Shown: one piece after another, positions 8,306 to 17,416 of the stretch | How the letters are laid out: each line of letters begins with the position of its first letter | Numbering within the stretch: the stretch's first letter is position 1 | DNA from: Variovorax sp. EL159 | GTDB taxonomy: Bacteria > Pseudomonadota > Gammaproteobacteria > Burkholderiales > Burkholderiaceae_C | Length of the DNA stretch: 64,000 nucleotides | Direction: 5' to 3' | Assembly: GCF_900100965.1 (NCBI RefSeq) | Contig: NZ_FMUJ01000001.1 | Span: 792,272 to 856,271, forward strand | Program-made: the position numbers and the translations under genes | Notes under the pieces: model-generated | Told to the model about the DNA's origin: nothing | Database searches by the model: none | What the model saw: the letters and a program-made list of their open reading frames with translations, nothing else

Positions 8306-8900
8306 CCATCGTCTGCATCTCGCCGACCCAACAGTCGCAATCGTCACCCTCGGGCTGCACCAGCAGCCGGTAGCGCCGGCCGCCCCAGGCGGCAGTCAGC
8401 AGTGCGTGGATGGTGGCGGGCGAGGGCGGCGGTTGCAGGTCCTTGCAGGCCGCGAAAGCCTGCAGCCAGCGCGCCGCGAGTTCGTCGTACACCCGGCGGT
8501 GGTGCTTGGGCTCGGCCACGCGGTGTTCGAGCATCAGCATCTCGTGATCGAACGCGGGCAGGCCTTCGAGTTGCGAGTCGCAGGTCAGGCGCACCAGCCG
8601 TTGCACCCGCTCGCGCCACGCGAGGTCGGTGGGCGCAGTCACTTCGGCATCGATGCGCGCGAGCAGCGCTTCGATGCAATGGCGCACATAGCCCGAGAGC
8701 AGGGCTTCCTTGTCGGGAAAGTAGTCGTAGAGCGTGCCGACGGCAATGCCGGTTTCGAGCGCCACGGCGCGGGTGGTCACGCCCTCCCATCCGTGCGCGG
8801 TCCAAATCCGAACAAAGGCGTCGTAGATCGCCTGCACGGTGAACTTGCCGCGCGCCTGCGTGGGGCGTTTCAGGGGCTTGGAGCGGGGTGCGGCGGGCAT
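8280..8900 (-). CDS. TetR/AcrR family transcriptional regulator
   Basis: The 206-residue product has an N-terminal TetR helix-turn-helix at about residues 18-65, with the signature AIYDAFVRIWTAHGWEGVTT, then AVALETGIAVGTLYDYFPDKEALL. The C-terminal ligand domain is typical of the TetR group with a 'VRHCIEALL' bridging helix. It probably acts as a dimeric repressor. The start at 8900 has GGAAAA about 9 bases upstream; an ATG at 8939 lacks a site and would overlap the divergent gene's promoter. It is divergent from the DUF2855 gene (starts 50 bp apart), which is therefore its most likely target. The inducer is unknown. Confidence 0.88.
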   Translation of the reverse strand: MPAAPRSKPLKRPTQARGKFTVQAIYDAFVRIWTAHGWEGVTTRAVALETGIAVGTLYDYFPDKEALLSGYVRHCIEALLARIDAEVTAPTDLAWRERVQRLVRLTCDSQLEGLPAFDHEMLMLEHRVAEPKHHRRVYDELAARWLQAFAACKDLQPPPSPATIHALLTAAWGGRRYRLLVQPEGDDCDCWVGEMQTMVMARLLAR

Positions 8901-8950
8901 CGACTGGTTTTCCGAACCCGTCGCGGGACGGGGCGCCATACAGTTTGCGA

Positions 8951-10063
8951 ATGAACAACGCATTCACTTTAACCCGCCTCGAAACGCGCAAGAACGCACT
9001 CGGCACGACCCGTGTGCTGACCACGCCCGACGACGGCACGCTGCAGCCCGGCGAGGTGCTGATGAAGATCGGCCGCTTCTCGCTGACCACCAACAACATC
9101 ACCTACGCGGCCTTCGGTGACGCGGTGATGAAGTACTGGCAGTTCTTTCCCACCGGCGATGCCGATTGGGGCCACATGCCGGCCTGGGGCTTTGCCGACG
9201 TGGCGGCGTCGAACGTGGAAGGCGTGGCCGTGGGCGAGCGCTTCTACGGCTACTTTCCGATCGCGAGCCACCTGCGCATGCAGCCGGTGCGCGTGACGGC
9301 GCGTGGTTTCTACGATGGCGCGGCGCACCGCAGCGAGCTGGTGTCGGCCTACAACCAGTACATGCGCTGCAGCAACGACGCGGGCTACGTCGCCGAGCTG
9401 GAGAACTACCAGATGCTGGTGCGCCCGCTCTTCATCACCTCGTTCATGCTGGCGGACTTTCTGGAAGACAACGGCTTCTTCGGCGCCAGGCAGGTGGTGG
9501 TGTCGAGCGCATCGAGCAAGACGGCCTTCGGCACCGCGTTCTGCCTCGACAAGCGCGAAGGCCTGCAACTGATCGCGGCCACTTCGGCAGGCAACCGCGC
9601 GTTCGTGGAAGGGCTGGGCTGCTACGACCGCACCCTGAGCTACGAAGAGATCACATCACTGCCGGCCGGCGTGCCCACGCTCTATGTCGACTTCTCGGGC
9701 AACGACGATTTGCGCGCCACCATTCACCATCACTTCGGCGACGCGCTGGTGTACGACTGCTATGCGGGTTCGGCGCAGAAGACCGAGTTTCTCGGCAACA
9801 CCGATGCGCTGCCCGGCCCGACGCCCCAGCTCTACTTTGCGCCCGTGCAGATCCGCAAGCGGAATGCCGACTGGGGCCCCGAGGAGGTCAACCGCCGCTT
9901 CAACGCAGCGCAGGGAAACTTCATCGCCGAGTTGAGCCGGCCCGGCAACCGCTGGATGACGCTGGTGCGCGGCGAAGGCTTCGCGCATGCGCAGGCGGTG
10001 ATCGCGAACCTGCATGCAGGCAAGGTCGATCCGCGCGAGGCGCACGTCATCGCGATCGGCTGA
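8951..10063 (+). CDS. DUF2855 family protein (MDR-like reductase fold)
   Basis: The 370-residue product matches DUF2855 throughout: an N-terminal GroES-like part (GEVLMKIGRFSLTTNNITYA, residues about 34-55), a central WQFFPTGDADWGHMPAWGFADV segment split around residues 60-82, and a Rossmann-like half with VVVSSASSKTAFGTA near residues 195-210. The family resembles zinc-free medium-chain dehydrogenase/reductases. Family members are of unknown activity. The ATG at 8951 is the family start. The divergent TetR regulator with a shared 50-bp intergenic space suggests ligand-induced expression. Confidence 0.85.
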   Translation: MNNAFTLTRLETRKNALGTTRVLTTPDDGTLQPGEVLMKIGRFSLTTNNITYAAFGDAVMKYWQFFPTGDADWGHMPAWGFADVAASNVEGVAVGERFYGYFPIASHLRMQPVRVTARGFYDGAAHRSELVSAYNQYMRCSNDAGYVAELENYQMLVRPLFITSFMLADFLEDNGFFGARQVVVSSASSKTAFGTAFCLDKREGLQLIAATSAGNRAFVEGLGCYDRTLSYEEITSLPAGVPTLYVDFSGNDDLRATIHHHFGDALVYDCYAGSAQKTEFLGNTDALPGPTPQLYFAPVQIRKRNADWGPEEVNRRFNAAQGNFIAELSRPGNRWMTLVRGEGFAHAQAVIANLHAGKVDPREAHVIAIG

Positions 10064-10178
10064 ACTTCCGCGCGGTCGGCGCGTCACAGTGCGTTACGAG
10101 GACACGGCCGTGGTGCGGCCTTTATTGGTGCACCATAGCCCGTCTGCCACTGCAGCCTTCGCAAAAGGAACCGACTCC

Positions 10179-11081
10179 ATGTCCGACAGCGACACGCGCG
10201 ACGCCCCCGAATTCAGACCCCGCCGCGAGGCCCCCATGGGGACCATCGTCGTCATCGCCCTGCTGGTGCTGGCGGCGGCCTTCTTCGGCTGGCGCTGGTA
10301 CCAGCAGCAACAGGTCAAGCCGCCCGAACCGGCGCCGGTCGCGGCCGCGCCGAACGATGTGCCCGCGCCGCCGCCGGCCGCGGAACCCACCGGCCCGCAG
10401 AACCCGGTCGATGCGCTCGCGCCGCCCGATGCGGCCTTGCCCAAGCTCGCCGAATCCGATTCGCGCGTGATGAAGGCGCTGTCGGAGCTGCTCGGCGGCA
10501 AGAACGCGAGCACCTTCCTGCGTTCCGACGACATCGTGCGGCGCTTTGTGGCCACCATCGACAACCTCACGCGCGAGCATGCGCCCGCCAGCGCGTGGCC
10601 GGTGCAGCCGACGGGCCAGCGCTTCATCACCGAGGGGCCGCAGGGCGGCACGCAGACCATCGCGGCCAGCAATGGCGCGCGCTACAACGGCATCGTGCTG
10701 CTGGCCGAGTCGGTCGATCCGGCGAAGGCGGCGGCGGTGTACGCCAAGCTCTATCCGCTGTTCCAGCAGGCGTACGAAGAGCTGGGCTACCCGGGCCGCT
10801 ACTTCAACGACCGGCTCATCGCGGTCATCGACCACCTGCTGCAGGCGCCCGAACCCTCGGGCCCGGTGCAGGTTAGGTTGATCGAGGTGAAGGGCGACGT
10901 GCCTTCGACGCGGCCGTGGGTACGCTACGAGTACGTCGACCCCAAGCTGGAGTCGCTGTCTTCCGGCCAGAAGATCATGGTGCGCCTGGGCCCGGAGAAC
11001 GAGCGCAAGGTCAAGGCCAGCCTGCGCGGGCTGCGCCAGCAGATCGCCACGGCGGACATCGCCAAAAAGAAGAAGCAGTGA
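10179..11081 (+). CDS. DUF3014 domain membrane-anchored protein
   Basis: The 300-residue product has a charged N-terminus and one transmembrane segment (GTIVVIALLVLAAAFFGW, about residues 21-38). A Pro/Ala-rich periplasmic linker (about 45-85) and the DUF3014 domain (about 90-290) follow. The tail is KKKKQ. This topology implies an inner-membrane anchor with a periplasmic domain; the function is unknown. AAAAGGAA precedes the ATG at 10179 by about 8 bases, which decides the start over upstream in-frame codons. The gene stands alone between DUF2855 and the convergent gcv operon. A hairpin with arms CCATCGCC/GGCGATGG near 11092-11112 follows the stop and could act as terminator, but it has no T-run. 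Confidence 0.82.
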   Translation: MSDSDTRDAPEFRPRREAPMGTIVVIALLVLAAAFFGWRWYQQQQVKPPEPAPVAAAPNDVPAPPPAAEPTGPQNPVDALAPPDAALPKLAESDSRVMKALSELLGGKNASTFLRSDDIVRRFVATIDNLTREHAPASAWPVQPTGQRFITEGPQGGTQTIAASNGARYNGIVLLAESVDPAKAAAVYAKLYPLFQQAYEELGYPGRYFNDRLIAVIDHLLQAPEPSGPVQVRLIEVKGDVPSTRPWVRYEYVDPKLESLSSGQKIMVRLGPENERKVKASLRGLRQQIATADIAKKKKQ

Positions 11082-11186
11082 TGCTGCTTCGGCCATCGCC
11101 TCCACGGCGATGGCGATGGCTGCACCCGGCGGAGTGACCGCGCCGCGTGTGCGCGGCGGGTCAGCAGGTCCGCAGGCTTGCCGGCC

Positions 11187-14096
11187 TCAGGCCTCTTCGG
11201 TTTCCTTGTAGTCGCCCACCGGCACGCAGCTGCAGAACAGGTTGCGGTCGCCATAGACGTTGTCGACGCGGCCGATCGGCGGCCAGTACTTGGCGAGCTT
11301 GAGTTCGGCCAGCGGGAACGCGCCGAGTTCGCGCGAGTACGGATGCGACCACTCGGTGCCGAGCAGGCTGGCCGCGGTGTGCGGTGCGTGCTTGAGCGGG
11401 TTGTCTTCCTTCGGCCACACGCCTTCTTCGATGCGGCGGATCTCGCCGCGAATGGCGATCATCGCGTCGATGAAGCGGTCGAGCTCGGCCAGCGGCTCGC
11501 TCTCGGTCGGCTCGACCATCAGCGTGCCGGGCACGGGGAAGCTCAGCGTAGGCGCGTGGAAGCCGTAGTCGATCAGGCGCTTGGCCACGTCTTCGGCGGT
11601 GACGCCGCTGGTGTCCTTCAGCGGGCGCAGGTCCAGGATGCACTCGTGCGCCACGTGCCCGTTGGGGCTCGCGTACAGCGTGGGGTAGTGGTCCTTCAGG
11701 CGCGCGCTGATGTAGTTGGCGCTCAGGATGGCCGTTTCGGTCGCGGCCTGCAGGCCCTTGGCGCCCATCATGCGGCAGTACATCCAGCTGATCGGCAGCA
11801 CGGCGGCATTGCCCAGCGGCGCGGCCGACACGGCGCCCACGCCGTTCGATGCGACGCCGGCCGTTGCATGCCCCGGCAGGTAGGGCACGAGGTCTTCGAC
11901 CACGCACACCGGGCCGACGCCGGGGCCGCCACCGCCGTGCGGAATGCAGAAGGTCTTGTGCAGGTTCAGGTGGCTCACGTCGCCGCCGAACTCGCCCGGC
12001 GCGGCCACGCCGACCAGCGCGTTCATGTTGGCGCCATCGACGTACACGCGACCGCCGTGCTCATGCACCAGCTCGCACAGTTCCTTCACGCGGGTCTCGA
12101 ACACGCCGTGCGTGCTCGGGTAGGTGATCATCACGGCCGCCAGGTTGGCGCTGTGCTTCTCGCAGGCGCGCTTCAGGTCGTCCATGTCGACGTTGCCTTG
12201 CGCGTCGCAGGCCGTCACCACCACCTGCAGGCCCACCATCTGGGCGCTCGCGGGGTTGGTGCCGTGGGCGGACGAGGGAATCAGGCAGATGTTGCGATGG
12301 CCCTGGCCCTTGGCTTCATGGAAGGAACGGATGGCCAGCAGGCCCGCGTACTCGCCCTGCGAACCGGCGTTGGGCTGCAGGCTGATGCCCGCGTAGCCGG
12401 TCGCTTCGCACAGCCAGGCGCGCAGTTGCGCGTCGAGTTGCGCATAGCCCTGCAACTGGTCGGCCGGTGCGAAGGGGTGGATGTTCGCGAACTCGGGCCA
12501 GGTGATCGGGATCATCTCGCTGGTCGCGTTGAGCTTCATCGTGCAGCTGCCCAGCGGGATCATGCTGCGATCGAGCGCGAGGTCCTTGTCGGACAGGCTG
12601 CGGATGTAGCGCAGCATCGCGGTTTCGCTCTTGTGCGTGTTGAACACCGGATGCGTGAGAAACGCGCTGGTGCGGCGCAGGTCTTCGGGGATCAGCGGCG
12701 TGGCGTTGCCGGCAAGGTCGTCGAAGCGCGGCATCGGCGTGCCGGTGGGCACGAACAGCGCCCACAGCGTTTCGACGTCGGCACGCGTGCTGGTCTCGTC
12801 GAGCGAAATGCCCAGGTGCTGCTGCAGGCGCTGGCGCAGGTTGACGCCGGCGGCGTGGGCGCGCTCGATGATCTTCGGCGTGTCGTCGCCGGTGCGGATC
12901 GTCAGCGAATCGAAGGCGGTGCTGTTGACCGGCTCGCGGCCCATTTGCACGAGGCCTTGCGCCAGGATGGCAGTGAGCGCGGCCACGCGCTGCGCAATGC
13001 GCGTCAGGCCATCGGGCCCGTGGTACACGGCGTACATGCTGGCCACGACGGCCGGCAGCACTTGTGCGGTACAGATGTTGGACGTGGCTTTTTCGCGGCG
13101 GATGTGCTGCTCGCGCGTTTGCAGTGCCAGGCGGTAGGCGGGCTGGCCGTGCGTGTCGACGCTCACACCGACGAGGCGGCCCGGCAGCGAGCGCTTGAAC
13201 TCGTCGCGGCAGGCCAGGTAGGCGGCGTGCGGGCCGCCGTTGCACAGCGGCATGCCGAAGCGTTGCGTGGTGCCGCAGACGATGTCGGCGTCCCATTCGC
13301 CGGGAGGCGCGAGCAAGGTCAGTGCCAGCAGGTCGGCCGCGACGATGAAGGCGGCGTCGCACTGGTGCGCATGGCCCGCGAGCGGGCGCAGGTCGTGCAC
13401 GTGGCCGGTGGTGGCGGGGTACTGCGCGAGCACGCCGAAGAAGGCGCCGCTCACCATCAGGTGCGGCAGCGTTTCCGACACGGTGCTGACCTTGACCTCG
13501 ATGCCCAGCGGCGCGGCGCGCGTCTTGATGACTTCGATGGTCTGCGGATGGCAGTCGCCCGACACCAGGAACACGTTGCTCTTGCTCTTCACGCTGCGCT
13601 TGGCCAGCGTCATGGCCTCGGCGGCGGCCGTGGCTTCGTCGAGCATCGAGGCGTTGGCGATGGCCATGCCCGTGAGGTCGCACACCATCGTCTGGAAGTT
13701 GAGCAGGGCTTCCATGCGGCCCTGCGAAATCTCGGCCTGGTAGGGCGTGTAGGCGGTGTACCAGGCGGGGTTTTCCAGCACGTTGCGCAGGATCACGCCG
13801 GGCGTGTGCGTGCCGTAGTAGCCCTGGCCGATGAAGCTCTTGAACACCTTGTTCTTCGACGCCAACGCCTTCAGCTCGGCCAGCGCATCGGCTTCGGTCA
13901 CCGGTGCGGGCAGGCGCATCGGCCGTGCGCGGCGGATGGCCGCGGGCACGATGCCGTCGATGAGTTCCGCGCGCGTTTCCGAGCCGATCACCGGCAGCAT
14001 GCGCGCCTCGTCCGCCGCATCGATGCCGATGTGGCGGGCAAGGAATTCTTCGGCGTTCTCTAGTTCTTGCAAAGAGGGAAGGGCGGGGATCGGCAT
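11187..14096 (-). CDS. gcvP: glycine dehydrogenase (decarboxylating), P-protein of the glycine cleavage system
   Basis: The 969-residue product matches full-length GcvP. It catalyses PLP-dependent decarboxylation of glycine and passes the aminomethyl group to lipoyl-GcvH. The PLP lysine lies in [18 protein letters not shown] near residue 715. The N-terminal half contains [32 protein letters not shown] family sequence and the C-terminal half the EPTESE/'[17 protein letters not shown]' region. It is the last gene of gcvT-gcvH-gcvP on the minus strand, 128 bp after gcvH. Control by the glycine riboswitch ahead of gcvT is expected to extend to it. Confidence 0.97.
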   Translation of the reverse strand: MPIPALPSLQELENAEEFLARHIGIDAADEARMLPVIGSETRAELIDGIVPAAIRRARPMRLPAPVTEADALAELKALASKNKVFKSFIGQGYYGTHTPGVILRNVLENPAWYTAYTPYQAEISQGRMEALLNFQTMVCDLTGMAIANASMLDEATAAAEAMTLAKRSVKSKSNVFLVSGDCHPQTIEVIKTRAAPLGIEVKVSTVSETLPHLMVSGAFFGVLAQYPATTGHVHDLRPLAGHAHQCDAAFIVAADLLALTLLAPPGEWDADIVCGTTQRFGMPLCNGGPHAAYLACRDEFKRSLPGRLVGVSVDTHGQPAYRLALQTREQHIRREKATSNICTAQVLPAVVASMYAVYHGPDGLTRIAQRVAALTAILAQGLVQMGREPVNSTAFDSLTIRTGDDTPKIIERAHAAGVNLRQRLQQHLGISLDETSTRADVETLWALFVPTGTPMPRFDDLAGNATPLIPEDLRRTSAFLTHPVFNTHKSETAMLRYIRSLSDKDLALDRSMIPLGSCTMKLNATSEMIPITWPEFANIHPFAPADQLQGYAQLDAQLRAWLCEATGYAGISLQPNAGSQGEYAGLLAIRSFHEAKGQGHRNICLIPSSAHGTNPASAQMVGLQVVVTACDAQGNVDMDDLKRACEKHSANLAAVMITYPSTHGVFETRVKELCELVHEHGGRVYVDGANMNALVGVAAPGEFGGDVSHLNLHKTFCIPHGGGGPGVGPVCVVEDLVPYLPGHATAGVASNGVGAVSAAPLGNAAVLPISWMYCRMMGAKGLQAATETAILSANYISARLKDHYPTLYASPNGHVAHECILDLRPLKDTSGVTAEDVAKRLIDYGFHAPTLSFPVPGTLMVEPTESEPLAELDRFIDAMIAIRGEIRRIEEGVWPKEDNPLKHAPHTAASLLGTEWSHPYSRELGAFPLAELKLAKYWPPIGRVDNVYGDRNLFCSCVPVGDYKETEEA

Positions 14097-14224
14097 GGCG
14101 TGATGGATCGGCGTTAAGGAAGAAAAGACTCAGCGGTCGCCGCCGGGCTGGCCCGACGCGGGCCTTGCCTTCCCCGTGGGGAAGAGCACAGCACACGAAG
14201 TGGCAAGCCGGGGGGCGCGCATTT

Positions 14225-14596
14225 TCAGGATTCGGCGGCGAACTTGTCGTAGGTGGCGGCGTCGAGCAGCGCGTCGAGTTGCGCGGGCTCGCTCAGCTTG
14301 ACCTTGAAGAACCAGCCGCTGGCCAGCGGGTCGCTGTTGGCCAGCGACGGGTCGGCGCGCAGGGCTTCGTTGACTTCGGTGATCTCGCCCGACACGGGCA
14401 TGAACACATCGGCGGCGGCCTTGACCGATTCGACGACGCCGGCGACTTCGCCCTGCGCGAAGGTCTTGCCGACTTCAGGCAGGTCGACGAACACCACGTC
14501 GCCCAGCGCGTCCTGTGCGTGCAGGGTGATGCCGACCGTGGCGGAGCCGCCTTCGGCCGAGACCCATTCGTGGTCCTTGGTGTACTTGATGCTCAT
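14225..14596 (-). CDS. gcvH: glycine cleavage system H protein
   Basis: The 123-residue lipoyl carrier shuttles the aminomethyl group between GcvP and GcvT. The lipoylated lysine is in ESVKAAAD (K59), and the N-terminus (SIKYTKDHEWV) is canonical. AGGAG about 9 bases upstream supports the ATG at 14596. It is the middle gene of the operon, with 63 bp from gcvT and 128 bp to gcvP. The length and domain are complete. No lipoate ligase or lipB gene is present in the window. Confidence 0.97.
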   Translation of the reverse strand: MSIKYTKDHEWVSAEGGSATVGITLHAQDALGDVVFVDLPEVGKTFAQGEVAGVVESVKAAADVFMPVSGEITEVNEALRADPSLANSDPLASGWFFKVKLSEPAQLDALLDAATYDKFAAES

Positions 14597-14659
14597 GAGA
14601 AAACTCCTCGTGGAAAAAATGATGATCGGGGTGCAGAGCCTAGCCGGGTCTGCCGTTGC

Positions 14660-15829
14660 TCAGCCGCGGTAGTAGCGGGTGGGCACGAAAGGCATGGTCG
14701 AGACTTCCATCGGCACGGGCTTGCCCCGTACGATGGCCTGCACGCGCGTGCCGGGTTCGGCGAAGGCGGTGGCCACATAGCCCATGGCGATGCAGCGGTC
14801 GGCCGTGGGGCCGAGCAGGCCGCTGGTGACGATGCCGATGTCATGCCCCTCGAAGGACTGCAGCAGCGTGCCGTCGCGCACCGGAATGCGTTCGAGGGCG
14901 ACGAGGCCGACGCGCTTGCGCTTAAGTGTGTCGTGGTCGGCGTGGCCGGCGGCGCCAGCGGTGGCTGCGGCGAGCTGCGCCAGGATCTTGGCCGCACCCG
15001 GAAAGCCGCCTTCGCGCGCGCCGCCCGCGCGGCGCACCTTCTGCATCGCCCAGTTGAGCGAGGCTTCGACCGGCGTGGTGGTGGTGTCGATGTCGTTGCC
15101 GTACAGGCACAGGCCGGCTTCGAGCCGCAGCGAATTGCGCGCGCCCAGGCCGATGGGCTTGACCTCGGGCTGGGTCAGCAGCAGGCGGGCGAGGGCGTCG
15201 GCGTCTTTCGCGGCCACCGAGATCTCGAAGCCGTCTTCACCAGTGTAGCCGCTGCGGGTGACGAAGGCGGCAATGCCGCCGATCTGCACCGCACCGCCGG
15301 TCATGAACACGAAGCGTTCGATGCCGGGCGACAGGCGCGCCAGCGTGGCGGCGGCCTGCGGGCCCTGCAGCGCGAGCAGCGCGTGGTCGGGCAGCGGTTG
15401 CACCTCGCAGCGCGCGCCGATCTTGCGCTGGATGTGGGCGATGTCGTCGACCTTGCAGGCACCGTTGACGATCACGAAGATCGAGCCATTGCCTTCGTTG
15501 AAGAACATCAGGTCATCGAGGATGCCGCCTTCGTCGTTCAGCAGCAGGCCGTAGCGCTGCTTGCCGGCGGGCAGGTCGATCACGTCGACGGGCATCAGGG
15601 TTTCGAAGGCGGCTGCGGCGTCGGGGCCGACGAGGCGCAACTGGCCCATGTGCGAGATGTCGAACAGGCCGGCCGCATCGCGCGTGTGCTTGTGCTCGGC
15701 CATCAGGCCGGCGGGGTATTGCACCGGCATCGAGTAACCGGCGAAGGGGACCATGCGGGCGCCAAGCTCCACGTGCAGGTCGTAGAGCGGCGTCTTGAGA
15801 AGCGGGGCGGCGGAAGCGGAGGAAGTCAC
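14660..15829 (-). CDS. gcvT: aminomethyltransferase, T-protein of the glycine cleavage system
   Basis: The 389-residue product transfers the methylene group from aminomethyl-GcvH to tetrahydrofolate, releasing ammonia. The family N-terminus (LLKTPLYDLHVELGARMVPFAGY) starts a few residues after the chosen start, and the C-terminus ends in TMPFVPTRYYRG. The start is taken as the GTG at 15829, giving VTSSASAAPLL; GGAG lies about 9-12 bases upstream. The longer frame to 15877 runs into the sequence just below the riboswitch and has no family similarity. It is the first gene of the operon, with the tandem glycine riboswitch in its leader. Confidence 0.95.
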   Translation of the reverse strand: MTSSASAAPLLKTPLYDLHVELGARMVPFAGYSMPVQYPAGLMAEHKHTRDAAGLFDISHMGQLRLVGPDAAAAFETLMPVDVIDLPAGKQRYGLLLNDEGGILDDLMFFNEGNGSIFVIVNGACKVDDIAHIQRKIGARCEVQPLPDHALLALQGPQAAATLARLSPGIERFVFMTGGAVQIGGIAAFVTRSGYTGEDGFEISVAAKDADALARLLLTQPEVKPIGLGARNSLRLEAGLCLYGNDIDTTTTPVEASLNWAMQKVRRAGGAREGGFPGAAKILAQLAAATAGAAGHADHDTLKRKRVGLVALERIPVRDGTLLQSFEGHDIGIVTSGLLGPTADRCIAMGYVATAFAEPGTRVQAIVRGKPVPMEVSTMPFVPTRYYRG

Positions 15830-15888
15830 CAGGAGGCACTCCAAAGGGGCAGTCGAAATCCATGGCTGCAACGCCACGGGCCACCCCT

Positions 15889-16083
15889 GCTGTCCGCTTT
15901 ACCTGAGAGATTCGCCCCACGATCGGGGTTTGCTCCTTCGGTGGGCCGCTGCAATGCATGCAATGGCCTCTCTCCAGCAAGGAAACGCCGGCTTTCACCG
16001 GCGCCTTGTCAGTCCTTTTGCCTGAGCGTTCGGGAAACCCCTGCGCCTTCGGCGGCCCCGTCGCGCGGGGCTCTCTCCTGACC
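15889..16083 (-). promoter_or_regulatory. tandem glycine riboswitch (two aptamers)
   Basis: Read on the minus strand, aptamer I runs from about 16081 to 16011 and shows GGAGAGAGCC, then GCCGCCGAAGGCGCAG and CTCAGGCAAAAGGAC. Aptamer II runs from about 15977 to 15891 and shows CTGGAGAGAGGCC, CCACCGAAGGAGCAA and CTCTCAGGTAAAGCGGACAG. These are the conserved cores of the Rfam glycine riboswitch, joined by a short linker. The element ends about 60 bases before the gcvT start. In this family glycine binding usually turns on gcv expression; here the effect is inferred. Confidence 0.95.
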
Positions 16084-16124
16084 CGGGCGAGTGTAGTGGA
16101 TCGCGCGGGCCGGGGCTTCGGGTT

Positions 16125-16682
16125 TCAGTGCACGACCTCGGCCGGCGGCAACAGTTTGTCGATGCGCTCGCGCAGCGATTCGGCCCGCTCCGCGCCGGCG
16201 CTTTTCTCGATTTCGGTGAGCATCAGCGCGGCGATGGTCAGCATGGCCTCGCGGTCGCGGGCCTCGCGCAGGGCGTCGCGCATCTGCAGCGCGAACTTGG
16301 GGTCGCGCCGCACGAACATGCGCTCGCAGATGTCGAACAGGAACATGCGCGTGGTCGCCAGCGAACGCTTGCCGTCGAAGGTGTCGGTGGAGGTGGCGAC
16401 GCGGATCGGTTCGGCGGCGGGCAGGGGCGCGGGCTGCGCGGCAGCGGCGGCCTGGGCTGCCGCCTGCGCGGCGGCTGCGGCGGCCGGGTCTTCCAGGTAG
16501 CCCCGCTGCACCAGGGCCTGAATCGCCTGCTCGGCTTCGCCGCGGTTCGTGAAGAGCGGGCTGAAGTCGGTCAGCGAGCGCCGACCGTCGGCCATCAAAA
16601 GCAGCGCGCGTTCACGCTGGCTGAGCGTGCGCTGGCCGCCCTGGAGTTCGTCGCGCGCCTTGTCGGTCTTGGTGGGAAACAT
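16125..16682 (-). CDS. hypothetical protein with winged-helix-like N-terminus
   Basis: The 185-residue product has an N-terminal region (about residues 18-65, RTLSQRERALLLMADGRRSLTDF...GYLED) that reads like a small winged-helix of the type seen in several Burkholderiales proteins. A low-complexity Ala/Gln linker (about 66-90) and a helical C-terminal domain (about 100-180) follow. It has no signal peptide or membrane segment. The start at 16682 gives MFPTKTDKARDEL; upstream in-frame codons to 16727 are unsupported. It lies beyond the gcv riboswitch on the same strand but has its own leader. Function is not recognised. Confidence 0.8.
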   Translation of the reverse strand: MFPTKTDKARDELQGGQRTLSQRERALLLMADGRRSLTDFSPLFTNRGEAEQAIQALVQRGYLEDPAAAAAAQAAAQAAAAAQPAPLPAAEPIRVATSTDTFDGKRSLATTRMFLFDICERMFVRRDPKFALQMRDALREARDREAMLTIAALMLTEIEKSAGAERAESLRERIDKLLPPAEVVH

Positions 16683-16808
16683 GGCAGCCACAGCTTTCGG
16701 AGATCGAAGGCTGGAGCATCGTTGCAAGTGGTGACATCTTCATGAACCTTTTCCCCTTACAGAAAGGGAATTCACAAGGGGAATTGCCGCCTGCTTCCCC
16801 GGCGCATG

Positions 16809-17324
16809 TCAGGCGCCGACGCTTTCCTTGCGGATCAGCCACTGGTTGCCCACGCGCTGCAGCTCCAGCGTCTTGCGGTCGGTGTGGTTCAGCCTGTCGG
16901 CGCGGTAGATCTGCTTGAAGCGCGCGCTGGCGGTCTGGCCGCTGACGCTGATGACGAGGTCGTCGATGGTCACGCTGATCTTCGACTTGCTCGCGATGCG
17001 GGCGCGGCGATCGGCTTCCCAGCGCTTGCGGTCCTTGCCCCGGGCCGGCGTGAAGTCGGGTGCATAGGCGGCAAGGTAGCGGTCCACGTCGCGGGCCGAC
17101 CAGGCTGCGGCCCAGGCGCGCACGGCGGTTTCCACTTCGGCGATGCCTGCGGTGGGCGGCGTCGCGGGGGCTGCCGCTGGGGCAGCAGCGGGTGGTGCTG
17201 CCGGAGCCGGTGCGGCTGCAGGCGCGGCAGGCGCTGCCGCTGCAACAGGTGCCGCCGGTGCGGCGGCAAGGGCTGCCGTGGACAGCAGGCCCCCGGCAAG
17301 AAGACAGGTGACGAATCGATTCAT
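16809..17324 (-). CDS. exported NTF2-like (SnoaL/Cds6-type) domain protein
   Basis: The 171-residue product begins with a signal peptide (MNRFVTCLLAGGLLSTAALAA). An Ala/Pro low-complexity stretch (about residues 20-60) precedes a C-terminal NTF2-like domain: VETAVRAWAAAWSARDVDRYLAAYAPDF at its start, then SVTIDDLVISVSG and ARFKQIYRADRLNHTDRKTLEL. This domain often sits at the end of L,D-transpeptidase-like or tetratricopeptide proteins and is thought to bind a ligand or the cell wall. Here it is alone. AGAGGGAA about 8 bases upstream supports the ATG at 17324. It is probably periplasmic; the ligand is unknown. Confidence 0.82.
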   Translation of the reverse strand: MNRFVTCLLAGGLLSTAALAAAPAAPVAAAAPAAPAAAPAPAAPPAAAPAAAPATPPTAGIAEVETAVRAWAAAWSARDVDRYLAAYAPDFTPARGKDRKRWEADRRARIASKSKISVTIDDLVISVSGQTASARFKQIYRADRLNHTDRKTLELQRVGNQWLIRKESVGA

Positions 17325-17416
17325 GGCGCGGTTTCCCTCTTTGTCAGTTATCAGCGTCGAGTGCGACGCCGATTCTGGCAGCGAACCCGCCCCGGGCCGA
17401 ATCGAATCGATGCCGT

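Noticed and set aside
10127..10134. GGTGCACC palindrome near the DUF3014 gene as an NtrC site
   Set aside because: The NtrC consensus needs two half-sites, TGCACC and GGTGCA, with a defined spacer; only a simple 8-base palindrome is present.
11178..14063. A 961-codon open frame opposite gcvP, and similar long antisense frames opposite murA, gcvT, eutB and other genes
   Set aside because: They are produced by GC-rich codon bias, have low-complexity His/Arg/Ala-rich translations and no ribosome sites, and overlap well-recognised genes completely.
15830..15877. Upstream start for gcvT at 15877
   Set aside because: The extra residues have no family similarity, and the GTG at 15829 has a better placed ribosome binding site beyond the riboswitch.
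16434..17280. Ala/Pro/Gln-rich repeats in two hypothetical genes as tandem-repeat loci
   Set aside because: They are ordinary low-complexity linkers between domains and have no regular repeat unit.
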